11,628 bases of DNA from Desulfobacterales bacterium (GCA_029934695.1 JAOZLU010000179.1:1-11628); one strand, 5' to 3'. Shown: positions 1 through 7,051, counted from the first letter of the stretch. The notes: generated by a model from the sequence alone, not told the origin. Numbers and translations are program-made.

Positions 1-49
1 GTTTGATGTTTGATGTTTGATGTTTGATGTTTGATGTTTGATGTTTGAT
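1..49. repeat. GTTTGAT heptanucleotide tandem array
   Basis: Seven perfect head-to-tail copies of the 7-base unit GTTTGAT run from the first base of the window to base 49, followed by a decayed GTTTA. The array may continue to the left outside the window. It ends 6 bases from the stop codon of the minus-strand DUF4129-like gene, so it lies in that gene's 3' flank. A perfect heptamer array suggests slippage or recent expansion. No function can be assigned. Confidence 0.95.
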
Positions 50-55
50 GTTTAT

Positions 56-1720
56 TTACCATTTAGTCACTGTCATGATTTTTTTCTGATTTTCCGCAAA
101 AAGATTCACGTCTTCCAGGTTCACCTCATACATGCCATACCATACTTTCTCAAAAAAGGTGACTTGTGTTGAAAAAATATTCGGGATATCCTCTTTTTGA
201 TGGCTACGCCTGCACAGTTCCCGCTCATAATCCCGGTTGGTTTTGTGTTTGGCAATGGTGATCATCTCATGTTCCGCCAGACGGGCCAGTGATGCGAGAT
301 AGAAGGCCCGCATGGCTGTCCGCAATTCCCCTTTTCCCAACAATTCTTTTGCCATTGCCAGCCAGCGGTCTGCCGGAAGCGCATCTGCTATGATTTCTTC
401 GTCTGTCAAATCATGGGAAGGCAGGATGCCTCTGGTGACTATTTCCACCTGATTTTTTTTACGCTTTTGCCATGTCCGCCAAAAGAAAACGCCCAATATA
501 CATGCCAGAACAATAAGGACTATGAAAAGGAATTCCCGCACGGAGAGCATACTGTCTGTGTCGGGAATCTCTCTGCTCCGATGGCTTCCGGACATTATTT
601 TATCCCTGATCGCTTTTATCCATCGGCTGACGGTTTTAACACAGGTTTTAAGCGTATCTGATATCCATTTTGTCAGCCATGCAAAAGGCCCTGGTTTCGC
701 TTTGTTCCGTCTTTTTTCTTCCGGTGTATGCCAAGAAAATTTTCGCTGATTCATAATTTCTGCTATGGAGTGATCCAGCTCATTCCCGGAAACCGATTGC
801 GGATTGCGGGTTGCGTACAACGGATCGTCTGATGTTTGACATTGGGCATCCGGTATGCTGTATCCGGCATCCAATATCAGGAAAAAAAAGATCAGCATTA
901 CAGTCCGTATCTTTCCGTGCGAGGAAAAAAATTTCAATTCAGCCTTCAGGTCATCCCCTGACCGGAGGGATGACCCGTAAAAGCAGCGCAAGGCATAAAC
1001 CGTCTTTATAAGCGGATCCACGCATAAATAGGTGACACAGCACGTTGCAGTCAGAAAGGTGGTATTGAATACGCTGAATCCGGTCATCGTAAATAAGGTT
1101 TCAATGCCGAGGAATTTCTTCAGTATATGTGGAATCAAAAAAATAGTGATGCCCAAGTTTAAGAATACAAATACGCCAAAGAGGGAAAAGACAAGTAGCA
1201 GTGCGCAGTTCTGTCCCGGCCAGAAACCTGCCTGACGCCATGCCCTTTTGCATATCTGCTTTGTATCGCTGCTTTCACCATCATCCTGTGCAGAAACATT
1301 CTGATAAAAAGCGTAACACTGGCCAAAAGGGATGATCAGCACCAGGGCAGACGGCAGAATGAGAAAGCCGGAAGACTGGATGACTGTCTGTGTCACCACA
1401 AGATGTCTGATACGGGCAAAGGACCAGGTAAGAGACGGCTCGTTGCTGATTTGCGCCCGGATGCGAAGGGCAAAAACAGTCTGCCAGCATTTCATCCAGA
1501 TGAAAAGCATTGCAAGGCCCAACGAGGCACCCGCACAATATTCCTGCCCGAACGCGTTCCGGCTCATGTCGGCCCAGAAGTAGAGGATTCCAAGTATAAA
1601 GGGCATCGTTCCAATGTAATAGATGGAAAGGTTGGCTGGCGAGAAGCGTAGCAGATGGACAGCTTCATCTATGATTTCAAAAAGCTCTTTGGGTTGTTGC
1701 GTCATTTTCCGATTGAACAT
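56..1720 (-). CDS. Multi-pass membrane protein with C-terminal DUF4129-like domain
   Basis: This 554-residue protein has a hydrophobic N-terminal half with probable membrane segments near residues 37-50, 62-78, 117-138, 172-197, 213-235 and 271-285. A polar stretch rich in Lys, Arg and Ser follows (about 290-390), then one more membrane segment at 394-415 and a soluble tail. The tail (about 440-550) looks like DUF4129: a helical region with LLGKGELRTAMRAFYLASLA, then KTNRDYERELC, then FFEKVWYGMYEV, matching the family's usual KTNREY and F-x-x-x-W-Y-G pattern. Such proteins often sit beside MoxR ATPase and DUF58 genes and are thought to belong to a membrane-associated stress or assembly system. 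Those partners are not in this window but could lie beyond its left edge, downstream of this gene. The ATG is supported by AAAGGA at 1724-1729 (minus strand). A TATAAT-like -10 lies at 1777-1782 (minus) without a good -35. The family call is by recognition only; the molecular function is unknown. Confidence 0.75.
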   Translation of the reverse strand: MFNRKMTQQPKELFEIIDEAVHLLRFSPANLSIYYIGTMPFILGILYFWADMSRNAFGQEYCAGASLGLAMLFIWMKCWQTVFALRIRAQISNEPSLTWSFARIRHLVVTQTVIQSSGFLILPSALVLIIPFGQCYAFYQNVSAQDDGESSDTKQICKRAWRQAGFWPGQNCALLLVFSLFGVFVFLNLGITIFLIPHILKKFLGIETLFTMTGFSVFNTTFLTATCCVTYLCVDPLIKTVYALRCFYGSSLRSGDDLKAELKFFSSHGKIRTVMLIFFFLILDAGYSIPDAQCQTSDDPLYATRNPQSVSGNELDHSIAEIMNQRKFSWHTPEEKRRNKAKPGPFAWLTKWISDTLKTCVKTVSRWIKAIRDKIMSGSHRSREIPDTDSMLSVREFLFIVLIVLACILGVFFWRTWQKRKKNQVEIVTRGILPSHDLTDEEIIADALPADRWLAMAKELLGKGELRTAMRAFYLASLARLAEHEMITIAKHKTNRDYERELCRRSHQKEDIPNIFSTQVTFFEKVWYGMYEVNLEDVNLFAENQKKIMTVTKW

Positions 1721-1862
1721 GATTCCTTTACGATTTATGATATTCCCAAGATTCCCGGCATAAACAAAAAATCCTGATTATAACGGATTCAGGGGAGGCT
1801 CCCGCACCTGCCCTCAGACATATCCGAACGTGCAGGTTTAAGCTCTGTGCCCCGGGTTCAAG

Positions 1863-1900
1863 CTTTGTGGCCTCTTTGTGCCCCCTTTGTGTCCTTTGTG
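1863..1900. repeat. CTTTGTG short repeats
   Basis: Four copies of CTTTGTG begin at 1863, 1874, 1885 and 1894, so the spacing is 11, 11 and 9 bases. On the minus strand this reads as CACAAAG repeats. A degenerate further copy (CTCTGTG) lies just to the left, near 1841. Similar CACAAAGG-type intergenic repeats are seen in many bacterial genomes, where they give spurious small ORFs rich in TKDTK. Here they fill part of the spacer between ppdK and the DUF4129-like gene. No function is known to me. Confidence 0.75.
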
Positions 1901-1903
1901 GTT

Positions 1904-1944
1904 AAAAAGGTGCGATGCAGGCTGCGCTCCACCCACCCTGCACC
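1904..1944 (-). terminator. Possible terminator of ppdK
   Basis: Read on the minus strand about 26 bases after the ppdK stop, the sequence can fold as GGTGCAGG (1944-1937) against CCTGC (1921-1917) and ACC (1911-1909), with a 5-base bulge in the second arm. A run of five T follows (1908-1904). The layout is that of an intrinsic terminator, but the bulge and the 15-base loop make it weak. It would separate ppdK from the DUF4129-like gene. Confidence 0.4.
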
Positions 1945-1969
1945 AAGTATTTTATTTTTTGGGAAATCC

Positions 1970-4702
1970 CTATTTCTCAGTATCACGCAGTGCTGCATGA
2001 GCCGCGGCGAGACGTGCGACAGGCACTCTGAAAGGCGAGCATGAAACATAAGTCAGCCCAAGCTCATGGCATAACTGGATGGAATGCGGCTCACCACCAT
2101 GTTCGCCACAAATGCCGCATTCCAGGTCAGGTCTTACTTTGCGCCCTTTTTCCACAGCGATGCGCATCAGTTCGCCTACGCCATCCCGGTCAATGGTGGC
2201 AAAGGGATTGTCCGGCAAAATGCCGTTCTCCATGTATTCGATCAGAAAGTCTGCTTCCGCATCATCCCGTGAAATGCCGAAAGTCGTCTGGGTCAGGTCA
2301 TTGGTTCCGAAAGAGAAGAACGACGCATATTCAGCGATCTGATCTGCTGTCAGTGCGGCCCGCGGAAGCTCGATCATCGTGCCGAACTTGTAGTTGATTC
2401 CAATACTCCGTTCCTTCATAACTTCCCTGGCCTCGGCTTCAAGCACCTCACGTTGCAGCTTGAGTTCGTTGACATGGGTGGTCAGCGGAATCATCACTTC
2501 CGGATGCACAGACACCCCTTCTTTCGCCACGATACATGCCGCCTCAAAAATGGCGCGCACCTGCATGGTGGTCAGTTCCGGAATCATAATACCCAGACGC
2601 ACCCCGCGCAGTCCGAGCATAGGATTGGCTTCGCTGAGGCCTTCGACCCGCTTGAGTATGTACTCCTTCTTTCTGACCTGATCCAGCAGTTCGTCAATTT
2701 TTCCGAGGTCACCAGCATGTTGCAGGCGAATTTTGAGATCGGAAAGCTCCCGCACCAGTTCCAGCTGATTGGGCAGAAATTCGTGCAGGGGCGGATCGAT
2801 CAGGCGAATGATCACCGGCAGACCGTCCATGGTCCTGAACAGTCCGGCAAAATCCTCACGCTGAAAGGGGAGCAAAGCTCTTAGGGCTTCAGACCGCTCA
2901 ATTGGCAAATTCGCCATAATCATCTTCTGCACATAAGGCAGACGATGAGCTTCAAAAAACATGTGTTCGGTGCGGCACAGGCCAATGCCTTCCGCACCGT
3001 ATTCAAGTGCGCGTTTCGCATCGTCCGGATAGTCAGCGTTGGTCCAGACACCAAGATGACGAAATTCGTCTGCCCAGGAAAGCAGTTTCATCAGCCAGCT
3101 GTCCTTAATATCCGGCACCATTGTCGGCAGTTCCCGGGCATAGACCTCGCCGGACGTGCCGTCAATAGAGATAGTTCCCCCTTCTTTGATGACCGTGCCG
3201 TCCACGCTGATCTGGCGCTTGTTCATATCTATTTTAAGGGTGGAAACGCCGACTACCGCTGGTTTGCCAAACTGACGGGCAACCAGTGCGGCATGGCTGG
3301 TACGGCCCCCGCGGCTGGTAAGAATACCCTTGGATGCCAACATGCCATGGACATCGTCCGGCCTGGTTTCAGGGCGGACCATAATAACATTTTTGCCCTC
3401 TTTGGACCATTCTTCAGCCAGATCCGCATCAAGCGCGACCACGCCGACTGCTGCACCCGGAGAGACATTGAGACCGATGGCCATCATCTCTCCATTGGCC
3501 AGGGCCGCTTTTGTGGCTTCCATATCAAATTGCGGATGCAGGAAGAAATCAACCTGTTCCGGCGTGACACGCAGCACAGCTTCCTCACGGGTAATCAGCC
3601 CCTCTTCGACCATGTTCACAGCGATGCGGACCGCGGCCTGGGCAGTACGCTTTCCATCACGCGTCTGCAGCATCCACAGTTTGCCCTTTTCAATGGTAAA
3701 CTCGACATCCTGCATTTCCTTATAATGCGTCTCCAGACGGCCGACGATTTCCTCGAACTCTGTGTATGCTTCCGGCAGCTCCTCTTTCAACTGCGAAATA
3801 TCTTCGGTCAGACGGATTCCGGCCACGACATCCTCACCCTGTGCGTTCGTCAGGTAATCGCCTTCGATATGCTTTTCTCCGGTGGAACCGTCGCGCGTCA
3901 TGGCGACGCCGGTGGCACTGTCATTTCCCATGTTGCCGAAGACCATGGTCACGATATTGACCGCAGTGCCCAGATCATGGGGGATACCCGCAGCATTCCG
4001 GTAATCAGCAGCCCGTTTGCCGTTCCAGCTTTTAAAAACAGCTTGGGTTGCCATTTTCAGTTGCTGATACGGATCGGTCGGAAAATCATGACCGGTCTTA
4101 TGTCTGTAGATCGTTTTGAATTTATCTGTTATGCCCTTCCAGTCGTCAGCCGTCAGGTCAGCATCTGTTTCGGCACCTGCTTTTTTACGGGTTTCAGTGA
4201 TCACTTCTTCAAAAACGTCATCAGATACACCCATCACAACACTGCCGAACATCTGTATCAGTCGGCGGTACGCGTCATAGACAAAGCGTTCATCCTGAGT
4301 CAGTTTGGTCATCCCTTTGGCAGTCTCATCATTCAGGCCGATGTTCAGCACTGTGTCCATCATGCCAGGCATGGAGAATTTGGCCCCGGAGCGGCACGAG
4401 ACCAGCAGGGGATTCTTCTTATCGCCGAATGTTTTGCCGCTTTCGGTCTCAATGTTTTTCAATGCTTCCAGCTCCTGTTCCCACATTCCATCTGGAAACG
4501 TGCCGCCTGAAGAGAGATAGGCATTGCACGCCTCTGTGGTCACGGTAAAGCCGGGCGGTACCGGGACCCCGATGCGGGCCATTTCTGCCAGATTGGCCCC
4601 TTTGCCGCCAAGTAATCCGCGTCCGGCTTCCCAGTCACCGCCTACATAAGCTTCAACCTCATCAACTTCTTTGAAGAGGAATACCCATTTTTTATCAGAC
4701 AT
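1970..4702 (-). CDS. ppdK: Pyruvate, phosphate dikinase
   Basis: This cytoplasmic enzyme interconverts ATP, phosphate and pyruvate with AMP, PPi and PEP. At 910 residues it is slightly longer than the usual bacterial enzyme (about 875-900) and looks complete. The N-terminal ATP-binding domain starts with LLGGKGANLAEM (31-41), and CRSGAKFSMPGMMDTVLNIG (103-122) is a family hallmark. The central swivelling domain carries the phosphohistidine motif GGRTSHAALVAR, with catalytic His470. The C-terminal PEP/pyruvate barrel has GLCRTEHMF (574-582), MIELPRAAL (776-784), SFGTNDLTQ (797-805) and CGICGEHGGEP (862-872), with catalytic Cys865. A strong Shine-Dalgarno AAGGAGAT (4711-4718, minus) fixes the start. 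A TATAAT hexamer lies at 4723-4728 (minus) with GTTACA 16 bases upstream, but the transcription start it implies would fall inside the Shine-Dalgarno, so this promoter is doubtful. In sulfate reducers the enzyme can recover energy from PPi released by ATP sulfurylase; that role here is an inference. Confidence 0.97.
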   Translation of the reverse strand: MSDKKWVFLFKEVDEVEAYVGGDWEAGRGLLGGKGANLAEMARIGVPVPPGFTVTTEACNAYLSSGGTFPDGMWEQELEALKNIETESGKTFGDKKNPLLVSCRSGAKFSMPGMMDTVLNIGLNDETAKGMTKLTQDERFVYDAYRRLIQMFGSVVMGVSDDVFEEVITETRKKAGAETDADLTADDWKGITDKFKTIYRHKTGHDFPTDPYQQLKMATQAVFKSWNGKRAADYRNAAGIPHDLGTAVNIVTMVFGNMGNDSATGVAMTRDGSTGEKHIEGDYLTNAQGEDVVAGIRLTEDISQLKEELPEAYTEFEEIVGRLETHYKEMQDVEFTIEKGKLWMLQTRDGKRTAQAAVRIAVNMVEEGLITREEAVLRVTPEQVDFFLHPQFDMEATKAALANGEMMAIGLNVSPGAAVGVVALDADLAEEWSKEGKNVIMVRPETRPDDVHGMLASKGILTSRGGRTSHAALVARQFGKPAVVGVSTLKIDMNKRQISVDGTVIKEGGTISIDGTSGEVYARELPTMVPDIKDSWLMKLLSWADEFRHLGVWTNADYPDDAKRALEYGAEGIGLCRTEHMFFEAHRLPYVQKMIMANLPIERSEALRALLPFQREDFAGLFRTMDGLPVIIRLIDPPLHEFLPNQLELVRELSDLKIRLQHAGDLGKIDELLDQVRKKEYILKRVEGLSEANPMLGLRGVRLGIMIPELTTMQVRAIFEAACIVAKEGVSVHPEVMIPLTTHVNELKLQREVLEAEAREVMKERSIGINYKFGTMIELPRAALTADQIAEYASFFSFGTNDLTQTTFGISRDDAEADFLIEYMENGILPDNPFATIDRDGVGELMRIAVEKGRKVRPDLECGICGEHGGEPHSIQLCHELGLTYVSCSPFRVPVARLAAAHAALRDTEK

Positions 4703-4755
4703 TTTAATTCATCTCCTTATTCATTATATTTTAATCTGCATTTTTGTAACCGCAC

Positions 4756-4926
4756 AGGTCACAACTTTTTGTCCCGTACTCAGAAGCTCCTGCCGGACGG
4801 GGTTCCCTGCCGGACGGGGTTTGCAACCCCGTCCGAAATATTTTGTTCTGAAAATATCAAACATTACGGGGTTGCAAACCCCGTCCGGCAATAAGGTCAC
4901 AACTTTTTGTCCCGTACTCAGAAGCT
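4756..4926. repeat. Composite repeat: 33-bp direct repeats flanking a palindromic core
   Basis: Identical 33-base copies lie at 4756-4788 and 4894-4926; each contains GTCCCGTACTCAGAAGCT at its right end. Between them is a GC-rich palindromic core. The 25-base segment 4808-4832 is the exact reverse complement of 4866-4890. Each arm is also a hairpin on its own: CGGACGGGGTT, 3-base loop, and its complement at 4811-4835; and ACGGGGTT, 3-base loop, and its complement at 4866-4884. A partial extra copy, CCTGCCGGACGGGGTT, occurs at 4789-4804 and again at 4806-4821. The layout resembles a REP/MITE-type non-coding repeat. No transposase is present here. Confidence 0.85.
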
Positions 4927-5011
4927 TGTATTTAGCAAGGTGCAATAAAATCTTTTATTTCCTAAAAGTCAATAGGGTGAAAGGAGTATTTTGGAGGGGG
5001 ATATTCGTCAG

Positions 5012-5058
5012 AAAAGGAGTGCAAAAATTACGCTCCGCTCCATTTTTGCACTCCTTTT
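5012..5058 (-). terminator. Strong hairpin terminator after the TAXI gene
   Basis: A perfect 17-bp stem (5012-5028 pairing with 5042-5058) encloses a 13-base loop, starting 2 bases past the TAXI stop codon. The stem has A-rich and T-rich outer ends, so on the minus strand the right arm begins AAAAGGAGTGC and the left arm ends CTCCTTTTC. This is the pattern of an intrinsic terminator that can work in both directions. It should insulate ppdK from transcription of the TAXI gene. Confidence 0.85.
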
Positions 5059-5060
5059 TC

Positions 5061-6041
5061 CTATTTCAGGCCGGCTTCTTTATAATACCTCATAGCTCCC
5101 GGATGGATGCGGGCTGACATATTTTCAAGCATTTTTGTTTTATCCAGCCCCTGAAAAGCGACATGGAGCGACTTGAACTGTCTCATATTCTCAAAAATTT
5201 CTTTGGCAATGGCATAAGCAAGCATATTTGAGGCTTTGACGGATGTAACAAGCGTTGCCTTAACGCCAAAGGTTTCAATATCAGCGTCGTTTGCCGCGTT
5301 TCGGTAATATTTAATCGGAATCTTTGTCTTGACATAATATGGATGCACATCATTGACAAGTTTCTTTGCAATAACAGGCATGGGAATGATTTTTACCTTC
5401 TTTTTTCCTGAAGTAGCGTCAATAATTGCGCCGGTGGGATGCCCCACGGTATAAAAAAATGCATCAATGCCACCTGCTTTAAGGAGTCTGGACGCTTCGA
5501 GGGGCTTTAACTCTTTTGCAATGATATCCTTTTTATAATCAATTCCTGCTGCGTTCAGTGCGTCAATGGAATTCTGACGATGCCCTGAACCAGGATGGCC
5601 CAAATTCACCCGTTTTCCCCTCATATCCGCAATGGTATTGATGCCTGAATCCACAGCAGCGACCAGTGTGCAAGCTTCTGCATAAAGGCTGAACATTGAG
5701 CGAAGGTCTCTCTGGGGGCCTCTCCCTTCCCATTCCGCTCCGCCGAAAGCCGCCTGATGTTGTCTGTCCCCCTGGGCAAGGCCAAAATCCAGAATGCCGG
5801 AAATCACCGCATCTATATTATATACAGATCCGTCTGTGGATTCAACGACACATCGAATGCCATACTCATGGCGTTTTTTGTTGACAATACGGGCAATGGC
5901 ACCTCCGGCCTGATAGAAAACGCCGGTGACGCCTCCTGTTCCAATTGTCACGGTGGATTCAGCGTGCACAGCCCGCGGTGAATTCCCCATGAAGAAAAGA
6001 AAACAGAACAAAAGCACTATGGCCAAAACAAATTTTTTCAT
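5061..6041 (-). CDS. TAXI-family TRAP transporter solute-binding protein
   Basis: This 326-residue protein is an exported substrate receptor of the TAXI type. An N-terminal signal peptide is clear: MKK, then a hydrophobic core VLAIVLLFCFLFFMG, with likely cleavage after VHA at residue 27. The mature protein opens with VTIGTGGVTGVFYQAGGAIA (31-50), the place of the family's G-T-G-x-x-x-G-x-Y-Y-P-x-G-G-x-I signature. VYNIDAVISGILDFGLAQGD (73-92) and the VNLGHPGSGHRQNSIDAL segment (145-162) also follow family order. Length is normal. TAXI receptors normally feed a fused DctQM-type TRAP permease, with glutamate or other carboxylates as known substrates. No permease gene is present in this window, so this is an orphan receptor here and its ligand cannot be told. 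AAGGAGGG six bases before the ATG (minus strand, near 6046-6053) is a strong ribosome site. Confidence 0.9.
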   Translation of the reverse strand: MKKFVLAIVLLFCFLFFMGNSPRAVHAESTVTIGTGGVTGVFYQAGGAIARIVNKKRHEYGIRCVVESTDGSVYNIDAVISGILDFGLAQGDRQHQAAFGGAEWEGRGPQRDLRSMFSLYAEACTLVAAVDSGINTIADMRGKRVNLGHPGSGHRQNSIDALNAAGIDYKKDIIAKELKPLEASRLLKAGGIDAFFYTVGHPTGAIIDATSGKKKVKIIPMPVIAKKLVNDVHPYYVKTKIPIKYYRNAANDADIETFGVKATLVTSVKASNMLAYAIAKEIFENMRQFKSLHVAFQGLDKTKMLENMSARIHPGAMRYYKEAGLK

Positions 6042-6106
6042 TGGTCCCTCCTTTTGATTAACGTCCTCATCTTTAAATTATTAGAGCGTTCCATTTGAAC
6101 ATTGTT

Positions 6107-6134
6107 TCTATAGCATAATTCTGATAATTGTCAA
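6107..6134 (-). promoter_or_regulatory. Candidate sigma70-type promoter of the TAXI gene
   Basis: On the minus strand, TTGACA (6134-6129) is followed after 16 bases by TATAGA (6112-6107). A TGC just before the -10 makes an extended -10 element. The predicted transcript would start near 6100 and have a leader of about 60 bases before the TAXI ATG. The -35 is a perfect consensus match; the -10 matches at four of six positions. Confidence 0.55.
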
Positions 6135-6208
6135 ACTCAGTTTTATTAATATGCAAACCGTTGCCACAAATTGATCTGTGTATCATGGAACTGCTCCTGT
6201 TTTTTTGC

Positions 6209-6237
6209 TTGACAACAGCAACGTATTGCCATATTTT
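6209..6237 (+). promoter_or_regulatory. Candidate sigma70-type promoter of the TPR gene
   Basis: TTGACA (6209-6214) and TATTTT (6232-6237) are separated by 17 bases. The -35 matches consensus fully and the -10 at four of six positions. It would give a leader of roughly 180 bases that includes the whole inverted repeat and the pyrimidine-rich array upstream of the TPR gene. Confidence 0.5.
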
Positions 6238-6265
6238 AGTCGAATTTAGGTTTTTTCGGCATGAC

Positions 6266-6394
6266 GAAAGTGAAAAGTTGAAAGTAAAAGGCTGAAAGTC
6301 CTTGACAGTCATAACTTTTATAAAATTGCTGACCTTCAACTTTTCAACTTTTCACTTTTCACTTTTCACTTTTCACTTTCAACTTTTCACTTTC
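6266..6394. repeat. 20-bp inverted repeat upstream of the TPR gene
   Basis: The arm 6266-6285 (begins GAAAGTGAAAAG) is the exact reverse complement of 6375-6394, with 89 bases between. The right arm lies within the CAACTTTT/CACTTTT array, so the left arm is effectively an inverted piece of that array. If transcribed from the candidate promoter at 6209, both arms would be in the leader RNA and could form a long, mostly A-U stem. Confidence 0.85.
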
Positions 6395-6403
6395 AACTTT
6401 TCA
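6337..6403. repeat. CAACTTTT / CACTTTT / CACTTT short-unit array
   Basis: The units in order are two CAACTTTT, three CACTTTT, one CACTTT, one CAACTTTT, one CACTTT and one CAACTTTT. Unit length varies between 6, 7 and 8 bases around the shared core CACTTT or CAACTTT. The array ends seven bases before the Shine-Dalgarno AAGGA (6410-6414) of the TPR gene. Copy number change would alter the leader but not the coding frame. Confidence 0.9.
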
Positions 6404-6421
6404 TTATCTAAGGATAAAATA

Positions 6422-7051
6422 ATGCCACAAGCAAAAAACGTGGAAGAATATATTGGCATTCAAAGGACTGCCATCGCCTCAAACCCCGAGTGCGGAACCA
6501 CTCATTACAATCTTGCCGTCGCGCTGATCGGACAGAAAAAATATGATGAGGCTGAACAGGAACTTCATGACGCTGTCGAATGCAGTCCCAACCTTGCCGA
6601 AGCTTATGCCCAGTTGGGGGGAATCTGCCTGCAACGCGGGGATATGGAAGGATGTCTGTCCTACAATAAGCGGGCAATTCATTCAAGGGCAGGATTTGCC
6701 GAGGGCCATGGCAATATCGGATTTGCACATCTTCAGATGGGAAATGTGGATGAAGCCATCCCCGCACTTGAAAAGGCAGTGAGATGGAACCCCAACTTCA
6801 TCCAGGCATACACCACACTGGCAAACGCCTATCTGATGAACGGAATGACAGACAAAAGCATTGAAACCGGCATGAAGATTATTGATCTTGAGCCCAATTT
6901 TGCGATTGCCCATAATAATCTGGCCATTGCATATCTTGAAAAAGAGGAATATGATCTGGCAACAGATCATTGCGACAAGGCCGTTGAACTGGGGTATGAA
7001 GTGGCTCCGGAAATTTTAAAGGAAATTGAGAGTCACAGAAAACATGCCTGA
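6422..7051 (+). CDS. TPR-repeat protein
   Basis: This 209-residue soluble protein is built almost wholly of tetratricopeptide repeats. About five can be seen, near residues 26-57, 58-91, 92-125, 126-159 and 160-193. Examples are THYNLAVALIGQKKYDEAEQ, GHGNIGFAHLQMGNVDEAIP and AHNNLAIAYLEKEEYDLATD, each with the family's small and aromatic residues in place and a Pro at the repeat end. There is no signal peptide or membrane segment, so it is likely a cytoplasmic scaffold for protein-protein contact. The ATG at 6422 is preferred because AAGGA lies seven bases upstream. A longer frame from 6302 would only add a repeat-coded Phe/Thr/Ser stretch. The gene overlaps the next one by 8 bases if that one starts at 7044, which suggests an operon with it, upstream of dsrAB. 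The partner protein is unknown. Confidence 0.9.
   Translation: MPQAKNVEEYIGIQRTAIASNPECGTTHYNLAVALIGQKKYDEAEQELHDAVECSPNLAEAYAQLGGICLQRGDMEGCLSYNKRAIHSRAGFAEGHGNIGFAHLQMGNVDEAIPALEKAVRWNPNFIQAYTTLANAYLMNGMTDKSIETGMKIIDLEPNFAIAHNNLAIAYLEKEEYDLATDHCDKAVELGYEVAPEILKEIESHRKHA

Larger units (their letters stand above)
4703..5060. other. Repeat-rich spacer between the TAXI gene and ppdK
   Basis: This 358-bp spacer has no convincing gene. From right to left it holds the terminator hairpin of the TAXI gene, an AT-rich stretch with a small hairpin (AATAAAA, two bases, TTTTATT at 4944-4959), a composite palindromic element flanked by 33-bp direct repeats (4756-4926), and the ppdK leader with its Shine-Dalgarno. 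A 148-codon plus-strand reading frame runs through the repeats but lacks protein-like composition and overlaps the TAXI gene. Confidence 0.8.
6042..6421. other. Divergent intergenic region between the TAXI and TPR genes
   Basis: This 380-bp region separates two oppositely transcribed genes. It contains a candidate promoter for each direction, a 20-bp perfect inverted repeat whose arms lie at 6266-6285 and 6375-6394, and a pyrimidine-rich tandem array at 6337-6403. Open frames through it (one on each strand) are made of Phe/Thr/Ser-rich repeat translation and are not credible proteins. Confidence 0.8.

Noticed and set aside
2945..4510. 521-codon open frame on the plus strand, antisense to ppdK
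   Set aside because: It lies wholly inside ppdK, whose motifs are intact. The translation is Phe/His/Cys-rich with no recognisable domain, and there is no ribosome site. It is a shadow of codon bias in the real gene.
4671..5117. 148-codon plus-strand frame across the ppdK to TAXI spacer
   Set aside because: It translates the palindromic repeats and the terminator hairpin and overlaps both neighbours; no protein-like signature.
6302..6326. Second TTGACA with TAAAAT downstream as another TPR promoter
   Set aside because: The spacing is only about 13 bases, too short for a sigma70 promoter.
6073..6339. 88-codon minus-strand frame in the divergent region
   Set aside because: Its N-terminal part translates the inverted copy of the pyrimidine repeat, and the rest overlaps both candidate promoters.
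6337..6403. CRISPR array
   Set aside because: The units are contiguous 6-8-base repeats with no spacers.
6302..6421. N-terminal extension of the TPR protein by 40 residues
   Set aside because: The extension is Phe/Thr/Ser-rich translation of a tandem repeat, and a proper Shine-Dalgarno precedes the internal ATG at 6422.
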